DNA from: Pseudomonas fluorescens
Lineage (GTDB): Bacteria; Pseudomonadota; Gammaproteobacteria; Pseudomonadales; Pseudomonadaceae
DNA length: 64,000 nucleotides
Reading direction: 5' to 3'
Assembly (NCBI RefSeq): GCF_001648775.1
Contig: NZ_LVEJ01000002.1
Location: forward strand, 1-64,000
Shown: in pieces, positions 15,775 to 25,498 of the stretch
Position numbering within the stretch: the first letter of the stretch is position 1
How the letters are laid out: each line of letters opens with the position of its first letter
The notes under the pieces: model-generated
Told to the model about the DNA's origin: nothing
The model's input: only the letters and a program-made list of their open reading frames with translations
Database searches by the model: none
Program-made: the position numbers and the translations under genes

Positions 15775-16886
15775 TGGTCCCACGGCCGCGCAACAAGGCG
15801 AACAAAAGTCTGCCGCAGAACCTGTACTTCGATTCGCGGCGCTCGACCTATCGCTACCGCCGGCCTACCGACGGTAAGTGGTTCCAGTTCGGCACCGACC
15901 GAATCAAAGCGATCGATGCCGCGAAGCAGTTGAACCTGGAGTTCATGCGCGGCGCTGACTTGATCGGCGCCGTAATGGGCAGCACATCCGAATCGTTCGC
16001 CGGTTTCTTGGATACCTACGAGCGCGACGTGCTGCCTCCTCGGGAGCTGGCGAAAGGAACATTGGGCTTGTACGCCGTACACTTCCGCCGCTTCCGGAAA
16101 CAGTTCGAAGGCAAAGCGGTCGACCAGATCACTATCCGCATGATCGCTGAGATGCTGGACGCCCTCACGCCGCGTACTGCCAATCAGTGCCGCGCCCTGC
16201 TGATCGACATCTTCAACCAGGCAGCGGCCAAAGGCCTATGTCCGGATAACCCGGCGGCCAGCACCATCAATCGAATTGAGAAGAAGCAGCGCAAGCGACA
16301 CACCGTCGAAGGCCTGAAGGCCACTCGGGAGAAGTCACCGTTCTGGCTGCAGAACGCAATCGACCTGGCACTGATCACCGCGCAGCGCCGGACGGACATC
16401 TTGAGTATGCGGTTCGATGGTGTTCGGGAAGGGTTTTTGTATGTGGTTCAGCAGAAGACGGCCAAGGCCAGCGACGCGGCGTGGATCCGGTTCAAAGTGA
16501 CCGAAGAACTCCAGGCGGTGATCAGCCGTTGCCGGGATGACATCGTCTCATCGTACCTGATCCACCGCAGGCCCGATCGCAAAAAGCAGAAGCAGGCGCA
16601 GACGAAGGACCACTGGACTCAGGTCGAAGAGCGATATTTGACGCGAGCCTTCAAAGAGGCCCGGGAGGCGGCGGGTTGTTACAAGGGATGGAAGGAAGAG
16701 GAAATGCCAGGCTTCCATGAAGTGCGCGCGCTGTCGCTGCACCTGTATCAGAAAGCCGGAAAGGACGGTCAGAAGATCGCCGGCCACGCCAGCGAGACCA
16801 TGACGAAGAACTACCAGAAGGACCATGCCGAGATCGTCTGGTCAGAGGCAATTCCTGATCTGAATATCAGCGAAATCACCGGGTAG
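15771..16886 (+). CDS. Tyrosine-recombinase integrase of element 1
   Basis: 371 aa from ATG 15771. The N-terminal arm-binding part (SLPQNLYFDSRRSTYRYRRP), a SAM-like core-binding domain and the catalytic domain are present in order. Active-site signature: the first Arg in AQRRTDILSMR, HEVR in FHEVRALSLHLYQKAG, His in AGHASETM and the Tyr in TKNYQK. All look intact. The stop is directly followed by arm-type repeats and the tRNA-Pro core, so this enzyme most likely placed element 1 in the tRNA-Pro gene. Confidence 0.93.
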   Translation: MMVPRPRNKANKSLPQNLYFDSRRSTYRYRRPTDGKWFQFGTDRIKAIDAAKQLNLEFMRGADLIGAVMGSTSESFAGFLDTYERDVLPPRELAKGTLGLYAVHFRRFRKQFEGKAVDQITIRMIAEMLDALTPRTANQCRALLIDIFNQAAAKGLCPDNPAASTINRIEKKQRKRHTVEGLKATREKSPFWLQNAIDLALITAQRRTDILSMRFDGVREGFLYVVQQKTAKASDAAWIRFKVTEELQAVISRCRDDIVSSYLIHRRPDRKKQKQAQTKDHWTQVEERYLTRAFKEAREAAGCYKGWKEEEMPGFHEVRALSLHLYQKAGKDGQKIAGHASETMTKNYQKDHAEIVWSEAIPDLNISEITG

Positions 16887-16916
16887 TTTTGCGCAAGTTT
16901 TGCGCGGGTTTTGCGC
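16886..16916. repeat. Three arm-type repeats GTTTTGCGC
   Basis: Copies at 16886-16894, 16897-16905 and 16908-16916, spaced exactly 11 bp, so all lie on one face of the helix. They sit between the integrase stop and the core, the place for integrase arm sites. Confidence 0.7.
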
Positions 16917-16920
16917 AGGC

Positions 16921-17022
16921 ACAAAAAAGCCGATCCATCTGATCGGCTTAAGTGTCTGATTTTAATCAGGAATTATGGTCGGGACGGAGTGATTCGAACA
17001 CTCGACCCCTAGCACCCCATGC
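16921..17022. repeat. Right attachment repeat shared by element 1 and prophage 2
   Basis: Second copy of the 102-bp repeat (see 7925-8026), with the terminator hairpin GCCGATC/GATCGGC and the 3' half of tRNA-Pro(GGG) on the minus strand (16976-17022). Beyond 17022 the 5' half of the tRNA does not follow; instead another set of arm repeats begins. It therefore reads as attR of element 1 and attL of the neighbour. Confidence 0.8.
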
Positions 17023-17478
17023 ACGCAGTAACCTAGCAAACCTCTGGCATACGGTTGATTTCTCTGGCGCTCGCTGCAATCGAATAGCTATAGATCAACA
17101 TAGAGTCACGCCAAGTCACGCAAAAGTCACGCAACCCTTCACGGCGTCCTGCCGACCGAACACAATTACCTACGCGAAAGTCAATAAAGGGGCCGCACTG
17201 CCATTTCTAATAATCCTACACTGCCGCCATGAGTGATTCCGCGTCGAGACGCGGTCGTTCGACCTCCTCTGCCGGCTTAATTCAGTTCGCTTCGTTGTGC
17301 CCCCGCAGCGCCTGCTAAGTTAGCAGTTCCCCCTCTACCATTTTCTCGTCAACATCTCCCATGCCGATCTCCATCGCCGTTCATCTGATCAGGACGGTAT
17401 TTTGGCAGTCTCTCACGCCAAACCAGTTATGCCGGATCGTTAAAATATGAATTCTATCGTTAATAACGAACAGCTATA
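17023..17478. other. Left arm of prophage 2, no gene seen
   Basis: 456 bases without a credible reading frame. It holds three AGTCACGC repeats (17104, 17114, 17125; spacing 10 and 11), a copy of the hairpin CGGC-GTCCT-GCCG with CCGAACACAA at 17142-17165, an inverted pair TTTGGC/GCCAAA at 17401-17423 and a 13-base palindrome TCGTTAATAACGA at 17457. Consistent with an attachment arm plus intergenic sequence. Confidence 0.6.
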
Positions 17479-18375
<897 letters not shown>

Positions 18376-18688
18376 AAGAAATCCCTCTCTTAGCCAAAAT
18401 AACAATTAGAAGTGCGAGTGACATTGTAGACCATCTGGAAACTTCTGCCTCCAGATCTAGATTTTATGCCACCATCATTATAAAAAAAGCAGATCATCAA
18501 ATATCATAATTCGACCTATTTCGACCAAGTAATCACTAAGCAGTCCTCGCGACGGAGCTTGTGGACTCACTCGCCAGAGGAGCCAGCGGCTCACGAGACC
18601 TCCATCAGTAACGCCATCGCGAGTGAGTGTGAGAAACGGCAGCCCGAAATGAAGCCGAAATCTAATCAGGCAGATAAAGATGAGCAGC
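18376..18688. other. Intergenic stretch with inverted repeats
   Basis: No convincing gene. It contains a 7-bp inverted repeat ATCTGGA/TCCAGAT (18434-18456) and a 10-bp perfect inverted repeat ACTCACTCGC (18565-18574) / GCGAGTGAGT (18619-18628). It lies after the last late gene (Rz), so it may hold the late-operon terminator or a structured RNA. Confidence 0.5.
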
Positions 18689-19195
18689 TCAGCGCGCCAA
18701 AGCCCTGACATACGCCTGACACGCCGCCAGCGCAATCAGTCCTTGGTCGCCGTCTCCGGTGATTCCGATAATTCGTTGAGCATGCGCTGGGTCAAGTCGG
18801 GCGCGTACGGCTGCATGATCCACGCGGCCGGCGCCGGCGGTGGCTGGCACGTCGCAGCCTTTGGCAGCGTCGGTTGCATCGAGGAGGACTGACAGCCGCA
18901 CATCAGCAGTGGCAAGGCGATCGCGCAGGCGATCTTGGTCAAGTTGGGCATCGGTCATTCTCCTGAAGTGGGTTTGCTCGCTGGCCGCAAGCCGCTGCTC
19001 GATCGCCAGACGCTTGTCCTGCTCGGCCTGCTGCGCGGTGGCGGCCGCCTGCGTAAGTTGGTTGAGGGTTTCGGCGTGCTGTTTGTCTTGCTGGGCCAAT
19101 TGATTCCCGTAACGCCAGTCCTGAAAGTGCCACGCGCTGCCGGCGCCGATCAGCACCAGCACCAGAACGCCCAGCGCTTTCCACGGAACGACCAT
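18689..19195 (-). CDS. Rz-like i-spanin
   Basis: 168 aa. An N-terminal membrane anchor (WKALGVLVLVLIGAGSAWHF) is followed by a long periplasmic coiled coil (QDKQHAETLNQLTQAAATAQ and further), the layout of i-spanins that disrupt the outer membrane at lysis. It starts at 19195, overlapping the stop of the endolysin by ATGA. Rz1 lies inside it in another frame. Confidence 0.85.
   Translation of the reverse strand: MVVPWKALGVLVLVLIGAGSAWHFQDWRYGNQLAQQDKQHAETLNQLTQAAATAQQAEQDKRLAIEQRLAASEQTHFRRMTDAQLDQDRLRDRLATADVRLSVLLDATDAAKGCDVPATAGAGRVDHAAVRARLDPAHAQRIIGITGDGDQGLIALAACQAYVRALAR
18736..18951 (-). CDS. Rz1-like o-spanin lipoprotein embedded in Rz
   Basis: 71 aa in a different frame wholly within the Rz gene: signal MPNLTKIACAIALPLLMCGC with lipobox LMCGC, then a Pro-rich part (KAATCQPPPAPAAW). 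This nested arrangement is typical of Rz/Rz1 pairs. Confidence 0.85.
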   Translation of the reverse strand: MPNLTKIACAIALPLLMCGCQSSSMQPTLPKAATCQPPPAPAAWIMQPYAPDLTQRMLNELSESPETATKD

Positions 19196-19620
19196 CACGG
19201 TACATCCTTGAGGAAGACGTGCCCGCCCAGCTCGAGGGTTTGTTTCGCCTTCGCTGTCCAAGCCGGCGCCTTGATGCTTGCGGCGTAGTAATGCGTGGCG
19301 CCGTTGGTTGGGTCTGGCACCTTGCCGTCGATCACCTGGTCAGCAGCGATCCGGCATTGCGCCAACTCGCGGAACGGGATCTGCTTCACGCCGATCAGGA
19401 ACTGATAGTTCGGGTCGGTCTTGTTCCAGCAACTGAACTGATACGGTTTCTGGCAGACGCCAGCGTAGCCCTCACCCCACCACGAATTGGTCTTTCCATC
19501 AAACACGCGGTTTTTGATCGTCCATGCCACAGCGATCTGGCCAGCAGTTCCTTCGCCGCGCGCCTCGCCCCAGATTGTGCGGGCTAGGATGTCGCGGTCT
19601 TGTTCGGTAACTTTCATCAC
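19195..19620 (-). CDS. Endolysin, SleB-type cell wall hydrolase
   Basis: 141 aa Hydrolase_2/SleB family protein: DILARTIWGEARGEGTAGQI with the catalytic Glu in GEARGE, AWTIKNRV, then GATHYYA and PAWTAK near the end. It cleaves peptidoglycan during lysis. No signal peptide, so it needs the holin, which is encoded far away at 45889. It is coupled to Rz by ATGA and preceded by a terminator. Confidence 0.88.
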   Translation of the reverse strand: MMKVTEQDRDILARTIWGEARGEGTAGQIAVAWTIKNRVFDGKTNSWWGEGYAGVCQKPYQFSCWNKTDPNYQFLIGVKQIPFRELAQCRIAADQVIDGKVPDPTNGATHYYAASIKAPAWTAKAKQTLELGGHVFLKDVP

Positions 19621-19633
19621 TTTTCTCCAGGCA

Positions 19634-19658
19634 AAAAAATACCCGCTCGATGGCGGGT
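19634..19658 (-). terminator. Terminator between tail-fibre and lysis genes
   Basis: ACCCGC ... GCGGGT stem with seven A on its left, that is, a T run for minus-strand transcription, between 19680 and the endolysin start. Confidence 0.75.
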
Positions 19659-19679
19659 GCGTTGTACAGCTGCGGCGAG

Positions 19680-20045
19680 TTACATCAAATCGGCGGCGCG
19701 AGCCATGGGGTCAGCGGCTATCTCCGGTACAACCGGCTCGGCCGGCCACTCTGGACTGGCAGGCCATGACGCCTTGGAAGTCACCTTGCCGAGTGCGAAC
19801 TTGTAAGACTTCCAGGCTTTGAGGGTGATTTGCAGCGCGGCCTGCTCGGCTTCGTCTTCTTCGGTTGCCGCGCCGGCTTCGATTCCGTAACCGAGGGTGT
19901 CAACTCGATCCTGAATGCGGGCAATCTGCAAAACGGCCTTGGTGTTTTTCGCGGCAAGCTTCGCTTTGACCTCTGACAGGTGTGTGGCCTGGGCGGCGGC
20001 TAGCTTAATTTCTTGGGTGATGAGTAGGGACCAGTCGATGTTCAT
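19680..20045 (-). CDS. Tail fibre assembly-like protein
   Basis: 121 aa, N-terminal helical part, then AALQITLKAWKSYKFALGKV and a Trp/Pro-rich region (WPASPEWPAEP). This is the profile of small chaperones encoded behind tail fibre genes. It is coupled to the upstream gene by ATGA. Identification by position and composition. Confidence 0.65.
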   Translation of the reverse strand: MNIDWSLLITQEIKLAAAQATHLSEVKAKLAAKNTKAVLQIARIQDRVDTLGYGIEAGAATEEDEAEQAALQITLKAWKSYKFALGKVTSKASWPASPEWPAEPVVPEIAADPMARAADLM

Positions 20046-20386
20046 TCGGCAGCCTCCAACTGAACATTGCCCGTGACAGGTGCTGGTTCCGGCAACGGCA
20101 ACGGAAGCGCGACGGGGCCATCAGGCACATTAATCATATCAGCAGGGAACGCCTGTTCTGGGCTGTAGTTGACTGGATTGGGGAGAAGCATCGTAAGAAT
20201 TATCTCGCCGTCGACCATTTCCACATCACCTGCAAACCACTCCGAAGAGATAGCAGCGCGCGGAAGCGTTGCCCCTTCGGTCATTAGAGAGAAATCAAAT
20301 ACCTCACCATTGACCATCAATGTCGATCCAGCCTTGGTGATCTCGATGGTGTCATCTCGCCGCTGTGGAGAAAGTTTAATAATCAT
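20042..20386 (-). CDS. Tail-associated protein, unknown
   Basis: 114 aa from MIIKLSPQRRDDTIEI, GGAAGGTGG upstream. Beta-rich N-terminus, Pro-rich C-terminus. Its start overlaps the original stop of the tail fibre gene (TGA at 20386) by ATGA, which shows that the fibre frame should end there. No function recognised beyond the tail module. Confidence 0.7.
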   Translation of the reverse strand: MIIKLSPQRRDDTIEITKAGSTLMVNGEVFDFSLMTEGATLPRAAISSEWFAGDVEMVDGEIILTMLLPNPVNYSPEQAFPADMINVPDGPVALPLPLPEPAPVTGNVQLEAAE

Positions 20387-20993
20387 CAGTACCACCTTCC
20401 AATTGCAAACAGATCTAGGTATAGGCCTGACGCGTCCCCTGCGACGAAGGCACCCAAACTATAAATACTTGCCGTTACACCATTAGTTGATCTAGTCGGT
20501 GCACTAACTGTGGTTACAGCCTGTTTACGCCTAGGACTCCTACTATGTTTACTCCGCAATACATGAATTGCGCATACGGAATGGGGAATAACCACGAAAC
20601 TGACAAATTAGAACTGTTAATAAAAGATGGAGCCAAGGTATTAGTACAGACCAGCATGCCGTTAGCAAATTTGAAATACGCGCCGTTGGCGTTTGATCCT
20701 ATCTCCATTATGGCGCCAGTTGGAACACCTCCGGATTGCGATACCGTTCCGAGGATAGCCGCGACGGCAGCAGTGCCAAGCCCGAGCCCGGAGCGAGCGG
20801 CGACTTGTGTGGTTCCGCCAGTGCCGCCTTGGGCAACTGGCAGTGATGCCGGAAGAGCGGCAGGACTGCCGCTTGCACCCAGCGCAGCGTAGAGCTCGTC
20901 GAAGTTGCTCTGAGTTTTGGTAAAGGCGCTGCGGGGCGTATCGCCGCCTACACCTGTAGGAGCCGTCCCGAGGCTTATGGTTTGCTTACTCAT
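20386..20993 (-). pseudogene. Short tail fibre protein, frame interrupted
   Basis: The frame from MSKQTISLGTAPTGVGGDTP has the fibre N-terminal pattern SAFTKTQSNFDELYAALGA and a GG(T)GGTT linker. It stops at 20514 after GVLGVNRL. The neighbouring frame continues in sense (QAVTTVSAPTRSTNGVTASI, then YLDLFAIGRWY) to TGA at 20386. The switch falls at GTAAAC (20523-20528) and would be repaired by one extra A. Mutation or homopolymer error are both possible; a slippery heptamer is not evident. Confidence 0.75.
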
Positions 20994-21021
20994 GTGGTCA
21001 CTCTAATTTTGGTCAATAAAA

Positions 21022-21037
21022 ACCCGCTCAGGCGGGT
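21022..21037 (-). terminator. Terminator in the tail fibre region
   Basis: ACCCGC-TCAG-GCGGGT with an A run on the left (T run on the minus strand). Confidence 0.75.
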
Positions 21038-21055
21038 CGACGTACGGGCCACTCG

Positions 21056-21781
21056 TTACAACGGCCTCATCGGCCGGGCCGCAAAAGTAGTGCGACCATT
21101 CTTCGCTGTTCCCCCTTCAGAACTTACCAATGCCCCAACATAACCGTTAAGAGTTGAGCGCAAACCTGCATGAAAACCGCAAGGAGTCTCGAGCGTTGTG
21201 TTGCCGTTATAGATCTTCCCGCCGAGCAAGGTAGAGGCGAGAAAGTAATCTTCGTAAGACCCCGTCCATGGCATCTGGTAGCCGCTCCAGTAGATGCCAG
21301 AAACTTCGCCACCGCGATTATCCAGCGACCAGCCTTCGTTAATTGGGAAGCCAGTCAGGACAAGAAGGTTGTCCGCTCCGACAAATATTTGCTCATTGGC
21401 TGCATTGCGCAGCCGCAAATCATATTCATTGGGTGGCGAGGTAGAGCGAAACGTCGCTACCAGCCATTTACCGCTGCAATCCGTACTATTGAAAGGCGCC
21501 ATCAGGTGAAGTTTGAAAGCAAAGCCCGTCCAGCCACCTGGACCACCCGAGTGAATCAGCGTGTGATACATGCCTTGATTGGTCGGATTGAGAAACACAT
21601 GAGGAGCTTCGGCCGTGGTTATTGGCGAAGGGTAAGTGATGACTGCGGTAGTGATCGTTGTTGGCGAGGTCGGAGGTTTGCCGATTGAGTAGCTGCCTGA
21701 AGCCGCGACGTTCAGAACCCTGTTTTCGCTATCGATCTGAAAAAAGTTCGACCCGTTTCGCGACCGGAACCCGTAGTCCAT
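21056..21781 (-). CDS. Tail tip/fibre-associated protein, unknown
   Basis: 241 aa starting MDYGFRSRNGSNFFQIDSEN. Gly/aromatic-rich beta-type sequence with SGGPGGWTGFAFKLHL in the middle. It has the same opening (MDYG/MDYYG) as the next gene upstream, and both lie between J and the fibre, so a role in the tail tip is likely. No family recognised. Confidence 0.7.
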   Translation of the reverse strand: MDYGFRSRNGSNFFQIDSENRVLNVAASGSYSIGKPPTSPTTITTAVITYPSPITTAEAPHVFLNPTNQGMYHTLIHSGGPGGWTGFAFKLHLMAPFNSTDCSGKWLVATFRSTSPPNEYDLRLRNAANEQIFVGADNLLVLTGFPINEGWSLDNRGGEVSGIYWSGYQMPWTGSYEDYFLASTLLGGKIYNGNTTLETPCGFHAGLRSTLNGYVGALVSSEGGTAKNGRTTFAARPMRPL

Positions 21782-21789
21782 GCTCGCTC

Positions 21790-22086
21790 CTATTGGTATG
21801 TCAGGATGAAAATATTGAGCACCATGCCCTGTCCGCGCCGTACCCTTAACTGTCCCGCCGACCAGAAAACGGCAGGCAAGGTAGAAAATTCATTGGTCGG
21901 ATTGGGCAAAGTTGCACAGACAAATGACTGTGCGGTGATCTCCGGCATGCTGATGAAGCTGGTAAAGTCACTGGTGATCGGAGGGACGGTGACCTGTTTT
22001 GTCACGACTGATCGAACGGTCATCGTCGATGACTCCAGCGTCACCCTTCCCATCGCGTCTTTCGTCCTCGCGCCGTAGTAATCCAT
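21790..22086 (-). CDS. Small tail tip-associated protein, unknown
   Basis: 98 aa (MDYYGARTKDAMGRVTLESS). The start overlaps the J stop by one base (TAATG). Beta-rich; resembles the N-terminus of the following gene product. Confidence 0.68.
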   Translation of the reverse strand: MDYYGARTKDAMGRVTLESSTMTVRSVVTKQVTVPPITSDFTSFISMPEITAQSFVCATLPNPTNEFSTLPAVFWSAGQLRVRRGQGMVLNIFILTYQ

Positions 22087-25000
22087 TACGTCATCTTCCC
22101 GAGAGCGGCGCGCTCGATGTAGTTCAGGTCATACACATAGATCCCGTTGTTGTTAAGCAGCGTGTAGCCGGTGCTGGATTGGCCGCGCAGCGTGAAAGTG
22201 CCCGCCGGAATGTTGATTTCCAGGAGTGGCAATCCTTGGTTATTGAGTGCCGCCGACTTGAGCGTCATTCCAAGAATCAACTCTTTGATAAATGCCGTAT
22301 TGATGAACGCTTGATTGATGAACACCTGCCCGTCTTGCACCACGAACGGCGCGGTGGGACTTCCACCCAATCCGTTCACCACAGCAAATCGATCCGCATT
22401 CACCAGGAACTGGCTCTGCAAACCCGCTGGGCCGTTCTCAATGCCGAGGCCGATACCGGCGGCGACGTAGCGCCCGTTCGAATCGATCTGCATCTTCACA
22501 GACCACATGGCCGACGCCTTACCATCCAGCGTCACCTGCGCCTCGCTAACCTGCTGAATGACGGCGCTGTTTTTGCCCATCTCAACTTGTACGGTGTCGA
22601 CACGGGTGCCGGTGGCTACATCACCCTCGATTACCGCAGACTGTAACGACCAAACGCCGACAAAGGCTTCTGTCGAGCCAGCGAAGCCTTCGGTTTCACC
22701 GGCAAGCGGTGGATTGACCTGCGCGAACACGCCGTCGACCTTCTCCGAGATCGCATCAACTTCACCCGTAACAACCTGGATACGGTTATTGACCGAGCCG
22801 GGTAGATCAGCGGGGCCATCGATCAGTTCGATGCGGTCACTCAGATGTTTGCCCAGCGCCGACTCGCCGATTTGGCCGGAGAAGTATTTTTCGTACTCAG
22901 TCTGATCGGAGCTCGCCTGACCATTGACGCCTACACCCTGCGGGTACCAAGGGCCGATGTTGCCAGTGCGATCCACCAGGCGCGCCCAGAAGAAGAAGCT
23001 CGCTCCCGCCAGGATGTTTTGCAGTTCGTGCGATGCCTGCGGATAGGCAAAGTCACCGAGCTTGATCGCGTCATCCCGAGAAATCGTCTTGCTGTACCAG
23101 ATCTCGGTGCGCTGGGTGTCCTCTGCACCTAGTGGGAAGCCCCACGCCATCCGGATGCCGTAAACAAGACTGGTCGGCGTCAGGTACGACACAGCCGGCG
23201 GTAATCCTTCCTTCCCCTTGAGGGTGGTCAGGATCGAATTACGCCAAATCGACGAGATATCGAACGCACTCACCGCGCGTACTCGGGCCACGTAGGCGCC
23301 AGCGTAGATGCCGATGACGTCGACGTTGGTCATGCCAGTGCGTTGCAGCTTGATCCAGTTACCGCTGTCCTTGCGCCATTCCACGTCATAGCCGACAGCG
23401 CCATCCACGGCCGGCCAGCTGATGGTCATGGTGGCCACGGCCAGCCCCTGAACAACCGACGAAGTCGACGACAGCGACACGCTCGCCGGTGCCGGAACTA
23501 CGGTGATCGGGATCACGCTGATCGGCCGTTCTTCCAGCCGTGCGCCGGTGTCAATGAATGCGAACTTGCTCGGCTCGAACTGGAGCGCGCTGATTTCGTA
23601 GTCACCTTCGGTGGTGCGCTTGGTGCGCAGCACACGGTACAGCGGGATAGCCAGGTCATCGGCATCAAGCGCCCATTGCAGCTGCGCCACCGGCGGTTCG
23701 CTGTAGGCGACCGTTACGGTCACGGCGCGTCCGTTGACGCTTTGCACGGTGCGACCTTCGGCACGGCCACCCGGCAGGTTAATGATCAGTCGATCGCCGG
23801 CCTTGGCCTGGGTGTCGCGATCGAGCGTGATCACTCGCCCCGCCACCGCCGAGATCCGGCCGCCGACTTCACGGCCCGCCAGCAAAGAGTCCGCCACCGG
23901 GATGATGTGCCCCGGCAGCGGAATCACACCTTCCATGCCGGTCTTGAACGACACTGTGCGGTCTTGGTTGTTGCTGAGGATCGCCCACTTGCCACGGCGC
24001 TGAGCCTCGGAGGCGCGGGTGCAGCCAATGGCGCTCAGTTCGGTCGGACGGTCGCCGTAACGGCGCTGCAGATCCAGGTCAGCGAACGGAATGACGTCGG
24101 TGTCGTAGTTATTTGCCGGGTTGTCGTAGCTGACCAGCGCCCGGGTGTAACGGGTCTTCGCCGATGCGCTGCCATAGGAGAACTTTCCGTCGATGACGTT
24201 GGCACGGGTGAAGACGTAGTCGAAGTCCTGGGCACGCGGCATGTCCGCTTGCATCACTAGTTGCCCCTGCGCCCAGTAGGTCATGCCCCGGTAAATCGCC
24301 GAGATGTCGCGCAGCAGCGACCAGGCATCAGCCTTGCCTTGCAGGTTCATGTCGCAGAGAAAGCGCGGCTCCTGACCGCCGAGGCCATTCGGCACCAGTT
24401 GGTCGCAATACTGGGCGATTCGGTACAGCTCCCACTTGTCGACCATGAAAGGCTTGATGCGCTTGCCCAGGCCGAATCGGTCTTCAGTGCAAATGCCGTA
24501 GGTGATCCACGCCGGGTTATTGGTCCAGGCCGACTTCATCGAACCGTCCCACGTCCCGGTGTAGGTGCGCAGGATCGGGTCGTAGTTGCTCGGCACCATC
24601 CAGCGACGGGCTTTGCACTTCACGGTGACGGCCGGGATGTTGGTGAACTGCTCAGCGTCGAATTCGATGTAGAGCAACGCGGTGTTGGGGTACCGCAGCT
24701 TGGCGTCGATCACCTCTGTGTAACCGGCCACCAGCATGGTGTCGGCGATCTTGTTGGTGTTCTGGTTCGGCGTCAGGCGGCGCACGCGGATCTGCCAGCC
24801 GGTAGTGGCGTCCGGCAGATCGATGCGGCGCGAGCGCTCGTAGCGCGTGGTGGTCTTGCCGTCGACTGCATCCACCAGCACCTGCTGATAGGCGCCGCCA
24901 TCGGTGGCCACGTCGATTGCGTATTCAATGCGGTAGCCGCCGACATTGCCCTGGTCATCGGAGCGTTGCAGCGCCGGCCAGGCCAAACGCATGCGCACGG

Positions 25001-25361
25001 CGGAAAGCTGGGTGTTTGTGATAGAGCGCACCCACGGTGAATCGCTTCGCAGCTCAATGTTCAGCGACGTCTCGTTCTCCACCGATGGAATGCCCGGGAT
25101 ATACGTCTGATCCACCGAGCCTGGGCGCCAGTCCCACTTCACGTTCGGGAAGTTGTAGTTGCCGCTGGCATCGCGGATCGGCGTGTTGTCCAGGTAGATG
25201 TCGTAATCGGTCGGGACGCTGTCGAACTCACCCTCACCCACGGCGATCAGCAGCTTGGCCAGGTTAGTCGAGCGCAGGCTGTCGCTGGCTTCGGTTGGCG
25301 ACTTCGGCTTGCTGCTGCCGCCCTTCTCACCGCGGATCTCGATCTGTGCTGCTGCGCCCAT
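22086..25361 (-). CDS. J: Tail tip host-specificity protein J
   Basis: 1091 aa lambda gpJ-type tip attachment protein, which contacts the host receptor. The N-terminus has GGSSKPKSPTEASDSLRSTN as in the J family; a large hub region, fibronectin-like repeats (near VPAPASVSLSSTSSVVQGLA) and a C-terminal DUF1983-like part (VFINQAFINTAFIKELILGM) follow. GGAGG precedes the ATG. The host range determinants should lie in the last third. Confidence 0.92.
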   Translation of the reverse strand: MGAAAQIEIRGEKGGSSKPKSPTEASDSLRSTNLAKLLIAVGEGEFDSVPTDYDIYLDNTPIRDASGNYNFPNVKWDWRPGSVDQTYIPGIPSVENETSLNIELRSDSPWVRSITNTQLSAVRMRLAWPALQRSDDQGNVGGYRIEYAIDVATDGGAYQQVLVDAVDGKTTTRYERSRRIDLPDATTGWQIRVRRLTPNQNTNKIADTMLVAGYTEVIDAKLRYPNTALLYIEFDAEQFTNIPAVTVKCKARRWMVPSNYDPILRTYTGTWDGSMKSAWTNNPAWITYGICTEDRFGLGKRIKPFMVDKWELYRIAQYCDQLVPNGLGGQEPRFLCDMNLQGKADAWSLLRDISAIYRGMTYWAQGQLVMQADMPRAQDFDYVFTRANVIDGKFSYGSASAKTRYTRALVSYDNPANNYDTDVIPFADLDLQRRYGDRPTELSAIGCTRASEAQRRGKWAILSNNQDRTVSFKTGMEGVIPLPGHIIPVADSLLAGREVGGRISAVAGRVITLDRDTQAKAGDRLIINLPGGRAEGRTVQSVNGRAVTVTVAYSEPPVAQLQWALDADDLAIPLYRVLRTKRTTEGDYEISALQFEPSKFAFIDTGARLEERPISVIPITVVPAPASVSLSSTSSVVQGLAVATMTISWPAVDGAVGYDVEWRKDSGNWIKLQRTGMTNVDVIGIYAGAYVARVRAVSAFDISSIWRNSILTTLKGKEGLPPAVSYLTPTSLVYGIRMAWGFPLGAEDTQRTEIWYSKTISRDDAIKLGDFAYPQASHELQNILAGASFFFWARLVDRTGNIGPWYPQGVGVNGQASSDQTEYEKYFSGQIGESALGKHLSDRIELIDGPADLPGSVNNRIQVVTGEVDAISEKVDGVFAQVNPPLAGETEGFAGSTEAFVGVWSLQSAVIEGDVATGTRVDTVQVEMGKNSAVIQQVSEAQVTLDGKASAMWSVKMQIDSNGRYVAAGIGLGIENGPAGLQSQFLVNADRFAVVNGLGGSPTAPFVVQDGQVFINQAFINTAFIKELILGMTLKSAALNNQGLPLLEINIPAGTFTLRGQSSTGYTLLNNNGIYVYDLNYIERAALGKMT

Positions 25362-25384
25362 GCTTACCTCCAGGCATAAAAAAA

Positions 25385-25399
25385 CCGCCTCTTGGGCGG
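25385..25399 (-). terminator. Terminator upstream of J
   Basis: CCGCC-TCTTG-GGCGG preceded by seven A on the plus strand. It separates the J gene from the opposite-strand cargo gene 25499-25777. Confidence 0.7.
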
Positions 25400-25498
25400 C
25401 CTAATGGCATTTCTGTAAAAAGTCGTGATGATAGAATTCGCATGCTGCGCCCTCCTACGATGAGGCGCTCGACTCAGTCATCAAGGAAATAAGTGCTG

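Noticed and set aside
16976..17022. Functional tRNA gene
   Set aside because: Only the 3' half from the anticodon loop is present; the sequence beyond does not form a D arm or acceptor stem.
18478..18735. 85-codon minus-strand frame after Rz
   Set aside because: Begins inside Rz in another frame, no ribosome site, no recognisable sequence.
20523..20528. Programmed frameshift in the tail fibre
   Set aside because: The site GTAAAC has no X-XXY-YYZ heptamer and no stem follows; mutation or sequence error is simpler.
23343..24260. 305-codon plus-strand frame opposite J
   Set aside because: His/Arg/Ala-rich shadow of J; no ribosome site and no family pattern.
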